From: Lycium barbarum
Taxonomy: Eukaryota; Streptophyta; Magnoliopsida; Solanales; Solanaceae
Assembly: GCF_019175385.1 (NCBI RefSeq)
Contig: NC_083339.1
Span: 82,386,120 to 82,450,119 of the forward strand
Length of the DNA: 64,000 nt
Reading direction: 5' to 3'
The notes beneath the pieces were generated by a model that was given only the letters and a program-made list of their open reading frames with translations, was not told the DNA's origin and did no database searches. Positions 46,771 through 58,697 of this stretch are shown one piece after another; within the stretch, counting starts at the first letter, position 1; each line of letters begins with the position of its first letter. Position numbers and translations under genes: made by a program.

Positions 46771-47571
46771 CTAAATGTGTGCAATATCCATGTTTTCCTG
46801 AAGGGACGCAGTCAAGCATCTATCCATCAAATGTGGCCCCAGGCCTTTCACAAATCGGTGTACCCGGTCAGCCATATCCGCTACCATGGCCGAAGCATAC
46901 CTAGCCAAGGAATTGAAGCGGAGATTGTACTCTAAAGCACTCATGTTACCTAGCCTCAAATTTAAGAACTTATCGGCTCTAGTTCGCCAAACTTCTGGAA
47001 GCATGTAATGTCGGAGAAAAATATCAACAAACTCTTGCCATACCGGGGGAGGACCATTGGGTCCCCGTGATGCCATCCAAACTGTGTACCATTGGATCGA
47101 GACATCTCTCAATCTATACGACGCTAACTCCACCGACTCGGTGTCCGAAGCATGTATCAATCGAAGCGTCCTCAACATACCATCAATGAAATCCTGAGGG
47201 TCCTCCTCCGGCTTTGATCCAAAGAATTCCGGAGGGTTCAAAGTAATGAAGTCACGGACTCTTGCACTAACAGCCCTATCGCCCTGCCCTGTACTTTGCC
47301 GCTGAGTCTGAGCAGCAACCAACTGTGTAAGCAAATGTATGGCCTCTTTTACATCTTGGCCTGAAGCATCCGGTGGAGGAGCTGGAGGTGCTGTAGCTGG
47401 GACTGAGGCTCCCTCGCGCTCCTCTAATAAAGGTACTGAACGGGAGGATTGAGATTGAGCTGCACTCTGGGACTCACTTTCCTCTACTACCGGTGGCGAT
47501 GCTCTTTCAGCCCGGTTTTCTGCCACCGTCTTGCCCTTTTGGGTTGCTATAGCCTTTCTCTTTACAGGCAT
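46771..47571 (-). pseudogene. gag: gag of element E, N-terminal part
   Basis: Starts MPVKRKAIATQKGK at 47571 and is open for 267 codons, covering the acidic/Pro-rich N-terminus and the full Gag core to ASLQENMDIAHI. It ends in a TAG where the frame should continue as PHPQNLEE. This is the longest gag frame among the broken elements. Confidence 0.88.
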
Positions 47572-47682
47572 TTCTGAAATACACAACACACGATTAAGGG
47601 ACGAGAATTTCTTATACCATAGCTATATCGCATGATCCTTATGAAGAAAGAAGGTCATTCATTCCTATAATGTCCGCAGCTT

Positions 47683-47722
47683 CTTGTTTATAAGTGTGGC
47701 GCGCAACACACCCACAACCAAG
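47683..47722 (-). promoter_or_regulatory. Leader hairpin with palindromic loop (E)
   Basis: 40 nt, 16-nt arms, sense loop TTGCGCGC containing the palindrome GCGCGC. The lower stem has two changes (GG against AA, and GTTGT) relative to A. Confidence 0.58.
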
Positions 47723-47765
47723 ACTCTACTAGACACGGCTCGTAGACACACCCTAGGACTGAACT

Positions 47766-47777
47766 GCTCTGATACTA
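47766..47777 (-). promoter_or_regulatory. Primer-binding site of E, one mismatch
   Basis: Sense TAGTATCAGAGC, one base from the TGGTATCAGAGC of A, B, C and G. Confidence 0.85.
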
Positions 47778-47781
47778 CTTT

Positions 47782-49916
47782 TGTCACGACCCTTCTAGGG
47801 GGCCGGGACGAGCGCCCGGTGCTAGCCCACCCGGGCACTCCTTAACTTACACTTAAGCTTACATCTAGGTGAGCAACATAATTAAACACATAATTCTACT
47901 CATTCATCATGCTAGTCCCATTGGACGACAATGCCTTTTTATCATCATTGGCACCTTTGCCACGTCAACGTACATGAGCCAACCAGGCTATCAAAATGAC
48001 ATACAAAATATAGGCCGACAAGGCCAGACATATGTAACCATATACACGTGACTACGAGCCTCTAACAAGAGTATAACATATCACATGGGCGGGACAGGAC
48101 CCCGCTATGCCCATAAATATATACACAAAGAATAAGTACCCAAAAGCAATGGCTTCGAATGAAAAGGAGCTCTGCTATGTAATCTCTAAGTAAGCAGCTA
48201 TGGATCAAGCCTGTCTCCCTGTGCACCTGCGGGCATGACGCAGCGTCCACAAACAAAAGGACGTTAGTACGAAGAATGTACTGAGTATGTAAAGCATGAT
48301 CAATATCAATATAGAAGCATAGATAGCAACATAAGAAATAACATCGAATGGGAGATGGCAATATGATCGTCATATGCATTTGCTTGCCTTTTTTAGGAAC
48401 TTTCCATTTCTAATACGTGTTTGTGTACATACATTATTATCCGTATTCATAATAGTACCCGTACCATATTTCTGCTCGTATTCGTATACATGCCCCTTAT
48501 TCACATTCATATACATAGTCATATCATATTAATATTCATATCTTATAAATAATCATATCATATACATAGCATTTACATAGCATACCCGACCACGTAGGAT
48601 CGGTGTTTCATACATACTTGGCCAACCAAGGCTCGAGGTTACTCATACCTGGCCTTACCAAGGCTTCAGGGTTACATCTACCTGGCCCTACCAAGGCGTC
48701 AGGGTTGTCCGTACCATCTGAAGAGGTGTGCGCGCGTTACGTAATCATATACATACTTATTTACATATCTTACCCGGCTTCATAAGCTCGGGGTTCCATA
48801 TTAGTCATACATAGACACATATACATAATAGCTCATAAGCATCTTTATTAATTTACATCATTATCACAATCGTCATCAACATCATTATTACTACTGTCAT
48901 CAACCATCACATTTACCTTAATAGGCCTACTCGTCATACGAGAAACTTAGTACAATCGTAGCATATCGAGAATCATAAGCTTAGTAGCTTTGAAGATAGA
49001 TTCATTTGGAGAATATCATAAGCTCGTAGAAGATTTAGATGATTAGCCAAAGAACCATGCCTTATGAAAGAAGGGTTAGCCTTACATACCTTTTCGTCAA
49101 ACTATTTACCACTTGCACGTTCTCTTTCAACGGTTGCGTTTTTACCTTCATTAAAGTCATACTATCGTTAGAATCGACAACTAGCACACATGGCTAAAGC
49201 TAGAGAAAATCGAACAACATCTCCTTTATTTGTACGATATTCTTCCATATCGTATATCAACTCCCAAACGTCAACAATACATTCACAATACCATAACAAT
49301 GGCCATTTATCATTTACGTTAACCACATTATCTAGGTTTCTCAATTCGCTCCCAATTCACCCATATTCATGGTCATATCACCCGACTTCGTCCATTCATA
49401 TACAATGCCCATTTTCATGATCTTAACATCATTTATAACACATTCATATCACAACACAACAAGAATCATGGTTCAATTCAAACTATCTCTCAAAATGTCA
49501 CTATTCAGCATTCATGACCCATTTTTCTATACTCATCTAATGTCCAAGCATTTTAACTCTCAATTATCTTGAACAACATATAAATACCATAAATCTTACC
49601 TTAGACGTTGTAGGAACGAGCCTTGGTCGAAATACTTCACTTGAGCAAAAACCCTAGTTTTCCTTCAATAAGATTTTCTTGACTTGAATAATCTTAATGG
49701 GTTTCCTTACACTTGATTCACTTGATTTGTGTTGTTGATGACTAATAATCCTTGACATCTTGTTGGAATAAATGTAGAGAGATGTTTTAGAGAGAAGGGA
49801 TGAAATGTGGAAATGAAATAATAAACTTGGATCCCTTATTTAATGACTTAAAATCTGGTCTGGAGTGAACAACACAGTGGTCGTAAACTTGGTTTACAGT
49901 CTGTATCCTAGTTTAC
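47782..49916 (-). repeat. 5' LTR of element E, U5-side part
   Basis: Starts TGTCACGACCC on the plus strand and is collinear with 40100-42630. It is interrupted at TTTAC (49912-49916) by solo LTR F and continues at 53104. Twin hairpin 48225-48298. Confidence 0.9.
49912..49916. other. Target-site duplication of F, TTTAC
   Basis: TTTAC directly before F and again at 53099-53103 directly after it. Confidence 0.88.
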
Positions 49917-52900
49917 TGTTACATCCGACATTTTTGATCATTCGGAAAGTTCAAGATAAATTGACTTGTGATGAATAAGGCCACTATTGGACACTACTTG
50001 GTATGAATGTGTGAGTTATGAATTCAATGGGGTGGAATTACGAAAGGTGGCCAAGGGCAAAATTGGAATTTTGGAAACTTATTCCATGAATTACAAAAAA
50101 AAAATTAGCCAAAGTGGGCTCAATAAAATGAAATAAAGCAAGGCCCAAATGGGAGAGGCCCAACCGGCCACCACCTAGCCCAAGCCCAAGGATTTATTAA
50201 TTTTCCATGTGACAAATCCATATGATGGATAAGTATAAAGAAGCTTCAAGAATAAGGAACCAAGAACAAAAGAAAAAAAAAAGTAGAACAAGGGAGCAAT
50301 TCGGGTTTGGAGAGAAAAAAGAAAGAAAAGAAAGAAAAAAATTTTGGAGCCAAATCTTTGCTTTAAAAATCCAAGTTTTGTGAGATTTGTACTAAGCACA
50401 AGATCCTCTTCAAGTTGGTATAAATATTGTGGCAAGAAAACATTTTCATCCTCCAAGTGAAGGGCTTGAAGAAAGGTGAGAATTTCATGCTTTTGTTGTG
50501 TTAAAAAAATGATATATGTATGTTGTAGTATGTGTGAATGAATGAAAAACATGGAAATTTTGTGTGTTGAAATTTAGGGTGTGTTGGCCGAGAATGTATA
50601 TGCAATTGCATGATTTCAATGGCTTGAATTCTTGTGTAATTTAGTTGTAGTATGGTGGAAATTGTATTAGAAAGGAAAGTGGAATGAATTAGGGGAAGTT
50701 GGGAAATATAGCATGTTGGCCGTGTGGTACTATGTTGAGTATGGGATATGAATTTGATTTTGTTTGTATGCAAATTGTGTCATGGCTTTGTGAAGTAGAT
50801 TGAAGGATAATGGTTAAAGCTAAAACGAAGAAGTTGTTGGTTAAGTTGTTGTCGGAGAGTATGTCGCTTTAGCCTAATGTCTTGAAATTGTGATTGATGA
50901 TAATGAACTTGGAATATGAAAATGTGTTTATGAACTCGTATGTTGAAAGTTAGGAAAAGATCGGAAAAATGGTGATTTGATAGAAAGTTGAATGTTGTGT
51001 AGCTTATGAATATTATGTGAATATGGTATGGATGCCCCGAGGTATGTCGTAATGATCTTGATGGATAATGGATATGAAAATAATAAGTTTTGTTTGGAAA
51101 TGCAAGTTTAAAACGAAAGATGATTCGTTGTGTCGAAAGAGGGCTAATAATGCCATAGTGTATGATTTAGTGTCTATTGATGTCTGTTGTTGTTGGATGT
51201 TATCTCTGGGTTGTTGTGTTGATAAAGTAAGCCGAGCTAAGTCTCGGGGATGTCGTATATACAGAGGAAATGCTGCCGAAATTTCGGTAGGCAAGTATGT
51301 GTAAAGTTGGAATATTGAAAGAATGAAACTAACCAAATGGTAAACTTGACCATTTCCAGATTTTGGACGAAATTTGGAGTGACGCCAAGCGAGCATAAGG
51401 CGCCATCGAGGTATGTGAAGCACTTCTCTACGTTCCTAGGCATGTTCTGGATGTGGTAGGCTCGGTCGCGAGCCTTAAGTACGACTCCGTTCCCCGGAAT
51501 TCGAGACGGAAAACCGCTCCAATTCCTTCAATTCAATTGAAATTATTTTATTGCAAATTGCCTTTAAAGTGAGATTTTGTACAAAACCTCCCCCAAACGG
51601 AGTCGGAACACTTCCAAACGATTATGGATGACCTCATAAGGTCTATTAGCGATAATCTACGTATGTAGCCTCGAGTTGGTCCGAGGCGGGCCCACAAGGC
51701 CCGATATCTCCGGTAAACTTTTAAATACTTCCATTTTGGGTCCGATTTTCTCTAAAAACTTCTGAACTATTATTTTGTGTATATTATGGCTATTTTGGTG
51801 TAATTTATACAACATGATTTCTGAATATCTGAGAATCCCATTCTGATAATAATCTGTCGTGCCTTCCCAATTAGGATATAGGCGCGTACTATGCATACTA
51901 TCTGGATATTCTGATTTTGGCTCGCCGTTTGGCACCCTTCAATTTGATCGAGTCTGTATGTTGAGTCTGTAGGTAGGTGGTTTCTCATTTATCGATTCGT
52001 GTCTGTCTCAATGCATTCTTTCACTGCGACCCGGGCCAGGTTCTGTTATCGTGCATATTTCTCTGCATTGTTCACCGCGTCCCTCGGCGTACGGGCCGGG
52101 ATCTGTATGTCTGTATGATATTATGATCTGTGTATGGGGATGGCGGCAAGGATGGCATATGATCTGATCTGATTCTGTCTGTCCACCGCGTCCCGTACTA
52201 AGAGGGCCGGGTTCTGTTACCGCGCCCCCAGACAGGGCCGGGATCTGTATGAATATATGCGTGTGCCATCTGTATTTATAAAACACACGCCTCTGTATGA
52301 CTCTGTGCTACTCTGCATGCATAACTCTGTCCGATATACTTCTGTTTGTCCGTCTGTGTTACGGCTGAGTCTGTATGTCCGTATGGATTCTGATTCTGTA
52401 TGTCCGTATGGATTCTGATTCTGTATGTCCGTATGGGTTCTGATTCTGCTCGTCTGTCCGAACCACGACCCTGTTTATCTGTATAGAATACGATTCTGTA
52501 TGTCTGTCTGAATCATGACTCTGTCCGTCAGTCTGATTTATAATTCTGTACGTTATATTTCTGTGACTCCGGTTCGGACTATGTTTATATCTGTTATGTA
52601 TCTGCTTTACATACTCGGTACATTTTTCGTACTGACCCCCGTTCTTCGGGGGCTGCGCTACATGCCCGCAGGTACAGACGCACCAGGTGATACGCCGCCC
52701 GCGTAGGCTTCCGACTCTGCTATTTGAAGAGCTCCTTTGACTCGGAGCATATATTTTTGGTATATATCTTCTGTCTTCTGTACACTCTGTATGTATGGAT
52801 ATTCTGGGTACGGCGGGGCCCTGTCCCGTCATATGATTCTGTATGTCTGTAGAGGCCTGTAGATAGATGTGTGGGTTTCGGGTTTCGTCTGTATGTTAGC

Positions 52901-53098
52901 CCTATCGGCTTATCTGTAAATGTCTGTATGTTCAGGTATATGTATATATATATATGTATGTTTGCGCGCGTGCCGTATTTGTATCGGCCTACTTCTGTTT
53001 CAAAAAAAAAATCCGTATGATTCGAAATCTGGTTGGGTAGGTACGTACGGGTACCCAGTTAGGGTACCAGTCGCGGCCCACGGGGTTGGGACGTGACA
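49917..53098 (+). repeat. Solo LTR F (3182 bp)
   Basis: A single LTR, TGTTACATCC to GGGACGTGACA, with its own 5-bp duplication and no internal region: a solo LTR from intra-element recombination. Same family as A and J. TATA-like TATAAAG at about 50234, donor-like GAAAG/GTGAGA at 50475/50476, a 25-bp tandem repeat (52371-52445), twin hairpin 52602-52675, short AT run about 52940. Confidence 0.9.
52602..52675 (+). promoter_or_regulatory. Twin-hairpin motif in solo LTR F
   Basis: CGGTAC/GTACTG first stem (one G-T pair) and CCCCCG/CGGGGG second stem, a complete re-pairing relative to CGTCC/GGACG of other families. Confidence 0.62.
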
Positions 53099-53103
53099 TT
53101 TAC

Positions 53104-53545
53104 GGACCGTCCTTCGTGGTCGTGTTTAATCATAACAGAACCAGAAACTCAGGCTGAGACGTGGTGATTTACGGACACAGTTTACGGGTCGTAAACCACT
53201 TTACGGTTCGTATTTCAAGTCGTATTTAACCATTTGATCATTTGGCAGAAAGTTGAAGTTTTGGAAACCAAAATACGACATGGAAGTTTACGGGCCGTAT
53301 ACCACTTTACGGTTCGTATTTCATTTTACGTGCAACTGGCCAAAATGCAGATCTGCTACTTTCCACATTTTTAGAACATATAATGTTTCATTATGGAGCA
53401 TAACCTATCTCTTATTGCAATTGCCTTCCGAATCTTACTTAGGGTCGTCAAATGTTATTTCTTACTCATGAAAACATCGGATACTCGTACTCCTCGCGGG
53501 TCCATTCACTTGGACAACAATGGAGGATTTTTCTGAGGTGTAATA
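53104..53545 (-). repeat. 5' LTR of element E, U3 end
   Basis: Continues E's U3 array after F (half-sites such as TTTACGGnCCGTA, to about 53340) and ends GAGGTGTAATA on the plus strand, where the 3' LTR ends GAGGTGTAACA. Confidence 0.88.
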
Positions 53546-53550
53546 GAATT

Positions 53551-54060
53551 CCTGCCAAACTAGGGGAGGTGCATTTTCCTTTCCCAAAGATATCCAATTA
53601 TTATACCATAGAACGACGACATCTCGCAATCTATAGGAAAATAAATCCCCTAACTCAGTATCGGAAGCATGTATAATTCTCAGCGTCCTTAATATCTCGT
53701 CTATAAAACCCTGCGGTTCTTTATCCAACATTGACTCGAAAATTCTGGTGGGTTCATACTCATAAAATCACGGGCTCTGGCACTCTGCCGCTGAGCTTGG
53801 GAGGCAACTAGCTGAGTTTATAACTAAATAGCCTCAGTCATCTGCTGACCCAAAGCACCCAGTAGAGGAACTAGAAGCACTGGCGCTGGAGCTGAGACCC
53901 CTTGATGCTCCTCTAAAATAGGCGGAGTGTGAGAGGTATGAGATGGAGCCTCATTATGGGACTTACCCTCATCTATATTTACCGGGGACTCCTGTTCATT
54001 GCGCCTTCGTATCGCAGTCTTGCCTTTCTGGGCGGCAGTTGCTTTCCTCTTTGCCGGCAT
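53551..54060 (-). pseudogene. gag: gag of element D, N-terminal part
   Basis: Starts MPAKRKATAAQKGK at 54060. An acidic/Pro-rich leader leads to stops in the TEAI stretch (about 53825). The Gag core then reads DKEPQGFIDEILRTLRIIHASDTE to LVWQEF at 53551, where E is inserted; it continues at 40094. Confidence 0.85.
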
Positions 54061-54170
54061 CGCTGAAACCATAACGCACAATTAGGGAAAAAGAAAATCT
54101 TATAACATAGCTCTATCGCATGATCTATGAAGAAGAAAGACGATTATTATTCCTAAATGCCCCATAGCCT

Positions 54171-54210
54171 TTTGGTCATAAGTGTGGCGTGCTTCACACC
54201 CATAAACAAG
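54171..54210 (-). promoter_or_regulatory. Leader hairpin (D)
   Basis: 40 nt with 16-nt arms and sense loop AAGCACGC. Pairing is kept in most of the stem although D is old. Confidence 0.52.
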
Positions 54211-54253
54211 ACTCTACTGGACACGGCTCGTAGACACACCCTAGGATGGAACT

Positions 54254-54265
54254 ACTCTAATACCA
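54254..54265 (-). promoter_or_regulatory. Primer-binding site remnant of D
   Basis: Sense TGGTATTAGAGT, two C-to-T changes from the intact site. Confidence 0.8.
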
Positions 54266-54269
54266 CTTT

Positions 54270-56613
54270 TGTCACAACCCAACTAGTGAGCCATGATGGG
54301 TACCCGGAGCTGACTACCGAGCACCACCCATCATGCTACCTATCATACTCGACCTGGACATACATCATTCTCATCACAAGACTTATCATAAAACAATCTC
54401 CAAGTATCTCCCAAAATATGTATATGTGCATAAGCCCACGAGGCTACAAAAAGGATGTACAAAATATACAATGAAGAAGTCACATAGCACCTACAACCCA
54501 CACATTAGTATCTACGAGCCTCTAGCTGGAATACTATAACCATAAGGACGGGACAGGACCCTGTCATGCCCCAAATATGTACACAAAGAATATACCAATA
54601 TCAATAGGCTGCACCTCGGAATTGTAGTAGGGTGCTCCTATAAATCTGTTGACTAAGCTCCTAAGCGTCTGCACCGTCTCCCTGTCAACCTGTGGGCGTG
54701 AACACAGCGTCCATAAAAGAAAATTATGTCAGTACAAACAATGTACCGAGTATGTAAGGCACGTATATCAAACATAATAAAGAAGTAAGAGAACATGAGA
54801 TAAAAAGATAACCTGTAACTGATTGCCTTTTAAGGAGGAATCATGCATTCTAACTTTTATAATAAACAACATCATATCATGTATACATATATAAACTGCC
54901 GGCCCATATAGGTACAGTGTGATCATCATTAGCCCGCGTCTGGGGTAAACATCTCAAGCCTCCCAATAGTGGTGTTTTCCCGGCCAATTAGGCACGGTGT
55001 AATCATCATCATAGCTGCCCACTACGCCTGTCGTAGTGGTGACTGCCCGGCCAACTAGACACGGTGTAATATCACATATACATAATCTAAAGCATGCATG
55101 AGGACTCAATTAAAAGTTTTAACTCTATCGAAGTGACATAAGGTCGGGAACCTCCGATTACATTATGGAATAATTCTCATCACTCTGTTTCACCTTGGAG
55201 GAACTAATATCACGAGGTAAGATAACAACAAGAAGTAACACAAATGAAAGCATAAAGATAAGATTATCAAGAGAATCATAGCATCATTATCATCATCATT
55301 ATCATGGAACATATCTCATCTCTATCTCGTAAGGAGCTCTTAAGGAACTTCCCTTTCTTCCTTTGGGATGTAAGAAGGTCATAGAGATATGGAAAAGAAA
55401 TCATAATATAGAAGTCATGCCTTTGAAAGGAGGGGACTAGCCTTACATACCTTTACATATCCTTAACGACTAAGCGTTCTCCTTCCAAGCTCACAACTCT
55501 ACATTCAAGAGAATTCGTACTACATTAGATCATTAGAAACATGCTTAAGGCTAAACTAAAGCAACTAAGGGCTAACAAAATTGGGCAGCATTTCCTTTGT
55601 TTTGACAGCTTTCTCCGTATAACGTAACAACTCCCAAACATCAATAGCGACACTCATAATATCATAATCAATAGATTTCTCAAGTTAAATATTGTTCACT
55701 TCTCAAATTCACTTCCAACCCATCCGTAACAATGAGAACAAAACAACACCATTTTCGTTCTTCATATAATCCTTCTTCAACGTTACTAACATCATTCATA
55801 AAAATTTCATACACACCTCATACTAAAAATTATGACTCAAATTAATTTACTACTCAAAGTGCCATTATTTCCATATTTGAGCTCATATTCTACATTCTTC
55901 TCCAATCCAAGTCACTCAATATCTTTAATAACATGAAATAAGTGTAAAACTCACCTTTGATTATGTAAGGATAAACTTTGGATGAATATATTTTTCTTGA
56001 GAGAAGCCCTAACTTCAATACCAATAGAATTCTTGACTTCTATCAACCCTAGAGAGCCTCTTTTTCCCTTATTCTCTTGATTCCCCTTGGATTTATGTTA
56101 ATATGATGTAGAGAATATTCTAGAGTCTTCAATACTTGTAAAGAAAGTGGAAACTGAAAAATAAGAGCAATGATTCTCTATTTTTAGGTGGAACTAGAAA
56201 GTTCCAGCGAGGCGGTTCGACGAGCGGGTCGACAATCCATCGACGTGTCGATGGTCCGTCGACTTGCGCCTGCAGATTACAGAAACATGTTGATGGTGCA
56301 CAGTGACGGTCCGTCAACATGCACTGACTGATGTCTGCAAAATGTTTTGAATTAGTTCAGATTGCGACGATTTGATCCCTTCAACTTTTAGTCCTGTAAA
56401 TTACCAGGAATACCTGCTGGTACAATTGTGTATGGGGTAAGACACTCTCTAACTTAAATTTCTCCAATGAGCTTTCATCTCTTGCCTCAAACGTCTTTGG
56501 TAATCTCAATTAGAATCATTAAGTATCCTTTCTTACTTGTAGGGGCATCACATACACCTCAACTTGCGTTAGTCTATTCACCGCACTACAACCCGAAATT
56601 CTGAGGTGTAACA
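54270..56613 (-). repeat. 5' LTR of element D (2344 bp)
   Basis: TGTCACAACCC on the left to GAGGTGTAACA on the right (plus strand). Related to LTR B across R-U5. U3 array about 56195-56335 uses a different core, GTCGAnGGnCC. Twin hairpin 54688-54762, where the second stem can re-pair as CATAA/TTATG. AAAAG (56614-56618) is the candidate target duplication. Confidence 0.83.
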
Positions 56614-56651
56614 AAAAGTATATCATGTTGCCGCGGAATGAACGGCCCGAT

Positions 56652-56807
56652 CCGTAAATATATAATATAATAGTGTCGAGCAATGAACAGCCCGATCCAT
56701 ACCCATATATCCTGCGTCCGGGCATCCCGGATCCGGGACGATATTATATTATACAAACTAATCAGGTGGCTATGCATATATAACGCCTCGTCCTTTTCCC
56801 ATATCCC

Positions 56808-56875
<68 letters not shown>

Positions 56876-57045
56876 ATGTATATATATATCCGTAAATATA
56901 TAATATAATAGTGTCGAGGAATGAACAGGCCGATCCATACCCATATATCCCGCGTCCGGGCATCCTGGATCCGGGACGATATCATATTATTCCAACTAAT
57001 CAGGTGGCTATGCGTATATAACGCCTCGCCCTTTTCCCATATCCC

Positions 57046-57090
<45 letters not shown>
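56652..57090. repeat. 238-bp tandem duplication ending in TA microsatellites
   Basis: Two units starting CCGTAAATATATAATATA at 56652 and 56890, each with the GC-rich CGCGTCCGGGCATCC segment and each ending in a long TA run (about 56810-56880 and 57047-57090). The units differ at a few bases. Confidence 0.85.
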
Positions 57091-57097
<7 letters not shown>

Positions 57098-58239
57098 AGT
57101 AGCATGCATGATAGCGCAAATAAAAGCTAAGACTCTATCGTAGTGATGTAACGTCGGTAACCTCCGATTTATTATTATGGAACAATCATCATCGCTATAT
57201 CTCACCTCGAAGGAACAATTCATAAGGTGAGATCAACAACAATGAGAAATTCAAGGAAAACATGGAATAAACTCAATAGGCTCATCATAGCATTTAAAGT
57301 CATAAGCTTTGAAACTTCTAGAAATGGGATCATCATCATCATCGTCATCATTATCATCTTGAAAACATAATCATCTTTAGCGTCATAGTAAACTTAAAGA
57401 ATCATGCATCTCGAACTTGTGGGAAAAAGAACATCATGGAAAATATATATAAGTTCGCAAAAAAAGAGTCATCATTGTCATCATCGTAAAAACCTTAGGA
57501 ATCATGAACTTCTAGCTTTTCGGGACAAGGATGTTATGAAAGACATATATGGAATCGTAATGTAAGAGTCATGCCTTTAGAAAGAAAGGGGCCAGCCTTA
57601 ACAAACCTTTCGGTCTCCTTAGCGATTCAATATTTATCCTTCCAAGCTCTTAAATCCACATATAAACCATTTGTACTATGGTTAGGCTCACTGTCATATA
57701 CTCGTCCTAAGTCTTGGATCTAATTTTGTGCAAGGTCTGCCGAATTTCGGGTAGCATCTACCCTATTTATATGACTAGCCCGAAATCATAATTCAGCTAC
57801 CAACTACAACAACAACAATACCAACATCAACAAATTATCACCAACACCATTATGCTCCATAAAACATCCCACACGATGTTTTCCAACTTTCTCAACTAAC
57901 GAACTCATTATAAGACTGCTTAATAATTTACCTCCGTAAATAAACTGAAACTAATATTAATAAGGAGAGAATCATACCTTACTCCCTCTAGTATTTCAAT
58001 ATTTTCACTTTCCACCTTGAATTTAAGCCCAAACTCATCGCTACATGATTTTATAATCGCAACTATACGCTGTCTGGACCAGAATCCGGGGATTATACTC
58101 GATTTGCGTTAAAATTTTGTAAGTGGAAGTTGGTTTATTGTTCCAGAAATTTGGGGAGGTTTAGAGGATGTTTCGGAAAAGGAAATCAGGGGGTAACCCC
58201 TTTTCTAAGATTTTAGACTCGGGTTGCACTGGCCTAAAA

Positions 58240-58335
58240 TGTACTCACCGCGTTCGCGGCCACTGGTGGCGCGTTCGCTCTGGATTGGCTCTTGGTCCTC
58301 TGCGCGTTCGCGCTACTCCCTGGGGCGTTCACAAA
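58240..58335 (-). promoter_or_regulatory. U3 array of LTR I, GCGTTCGCG type
   Basis: Four or so copies of GCGTTCGC-like palindromic units spaced 15-25 bp, at the place where B, C, D, E and G carry their own arrays. Confidence 0.55.
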
Positions 58336-58697
58336 GATAAATTTTCCTGACCTGCCAGCTCGACTTGTAACGTCCATATCTGCTCACTCCGATACCATAT
58401 CAATGAGTAGTTTATTGCGTTGAAAACTATACTTCATGAACTTCACTTTAGGCTTTTGCTTTGCCTAAAACCCCCCTTATACCAAAAGATATTCTCTCCT
58501 CAAATAGGGTCAAAATTTCCTCTCCTATTTTCTCCGAAGTCCAACAAGCTTGGTTTCCCTTAATTCACTTGCTCTCCAATTTTCCCATAGCTTATTATAT
58601 AAACTAAACCTTCATACCTATAGGATAAACGCAAATAGCCTCATATGCCTCCTGAAAGGTAGCTCGAATCTCAACATACAAACTACGGGGTGTATCA

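Larger units (their letters stand above)
47574..49599 (-). other. Predicted leader intron of element E
   Basis: Donor GTCTAAG/GTAAGAT in the 5' LTR (GT at 49599-49598), branch-like CTTAAT, and acceptor GTATTTCAG ending at 47574, 2 nt before the gag ATG. Length 2026 nt; F is outside it. Motif-based inference. Confidence 0.52.
40100..53545 (-). mobile_element. Element E: Ty3/gypsy chromovirus, host of solo LTR F
   Basis: 3' LTR 40100-42630, PPT, decayed gag-pol 42846-47571, PBS, 5' LTR 47782-49916 plus 53104-53545. Target duplication GAATT in D's gag. The right terminus reads TA instead of TG in sense, a single change. Confidence 0.9.
54063..55954 (-). other. Predicted leader intron of element D
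   Basis: Donor CAAAG/GTGAGT in the LTR, branch-like CCTAAT, acceptor GGTTTCAG ending 2 nt before the gag ATG. Length 1892 nt. A different donor flank from C, E and G but the same splice consensus. Confidence 0.5.
38061..56613 (-). mobile_element. Element D: old Ty3/gypsy element, host of H and E
   Basis: Minus strand: 5' LTR 54270-56613, PBS remnant, gag split by E, protease and part of RT. RNase H, integrase and the 3' LTR are not in the window and would lie left of H and A. The LTR is like B's. The flank after 56613 is LTR I. Confidence 0.82.
56614..58697 (-). repeat. LTR I, partial 3' LTR of element I
   Basis: In sense it starts TGATACACCCCG (58697), directly after a polypurine tract, and runs left until cut by D at 56613; the U5 end is missing. 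It holds a GCGTTCGCG array (about 58240-58335), a donor-like AAG/GTATGA at 57978 and a duplicated TA-rich block (56652-57090). Confidence 0.7.

Noticed and set aside
50240..50560. Possible host exon at the AG-rich stretch followed by GTGAG in F
   Set aside because: The stretch is the predicted leader exon of the solo LTR; its donor is shared with A and J, and no downstream acceptor or coding exon is present.
53462..53731. Frame starting in E's LTR and continuing into D's gag
   Set aside because: A chance fusion across an insertion boundary; only the part after 53550 is D gag.
56586..57105. Open frames with Tyr-Ile repeats on both strands
   Set aside because: Direct translation of the TA microsatellites.
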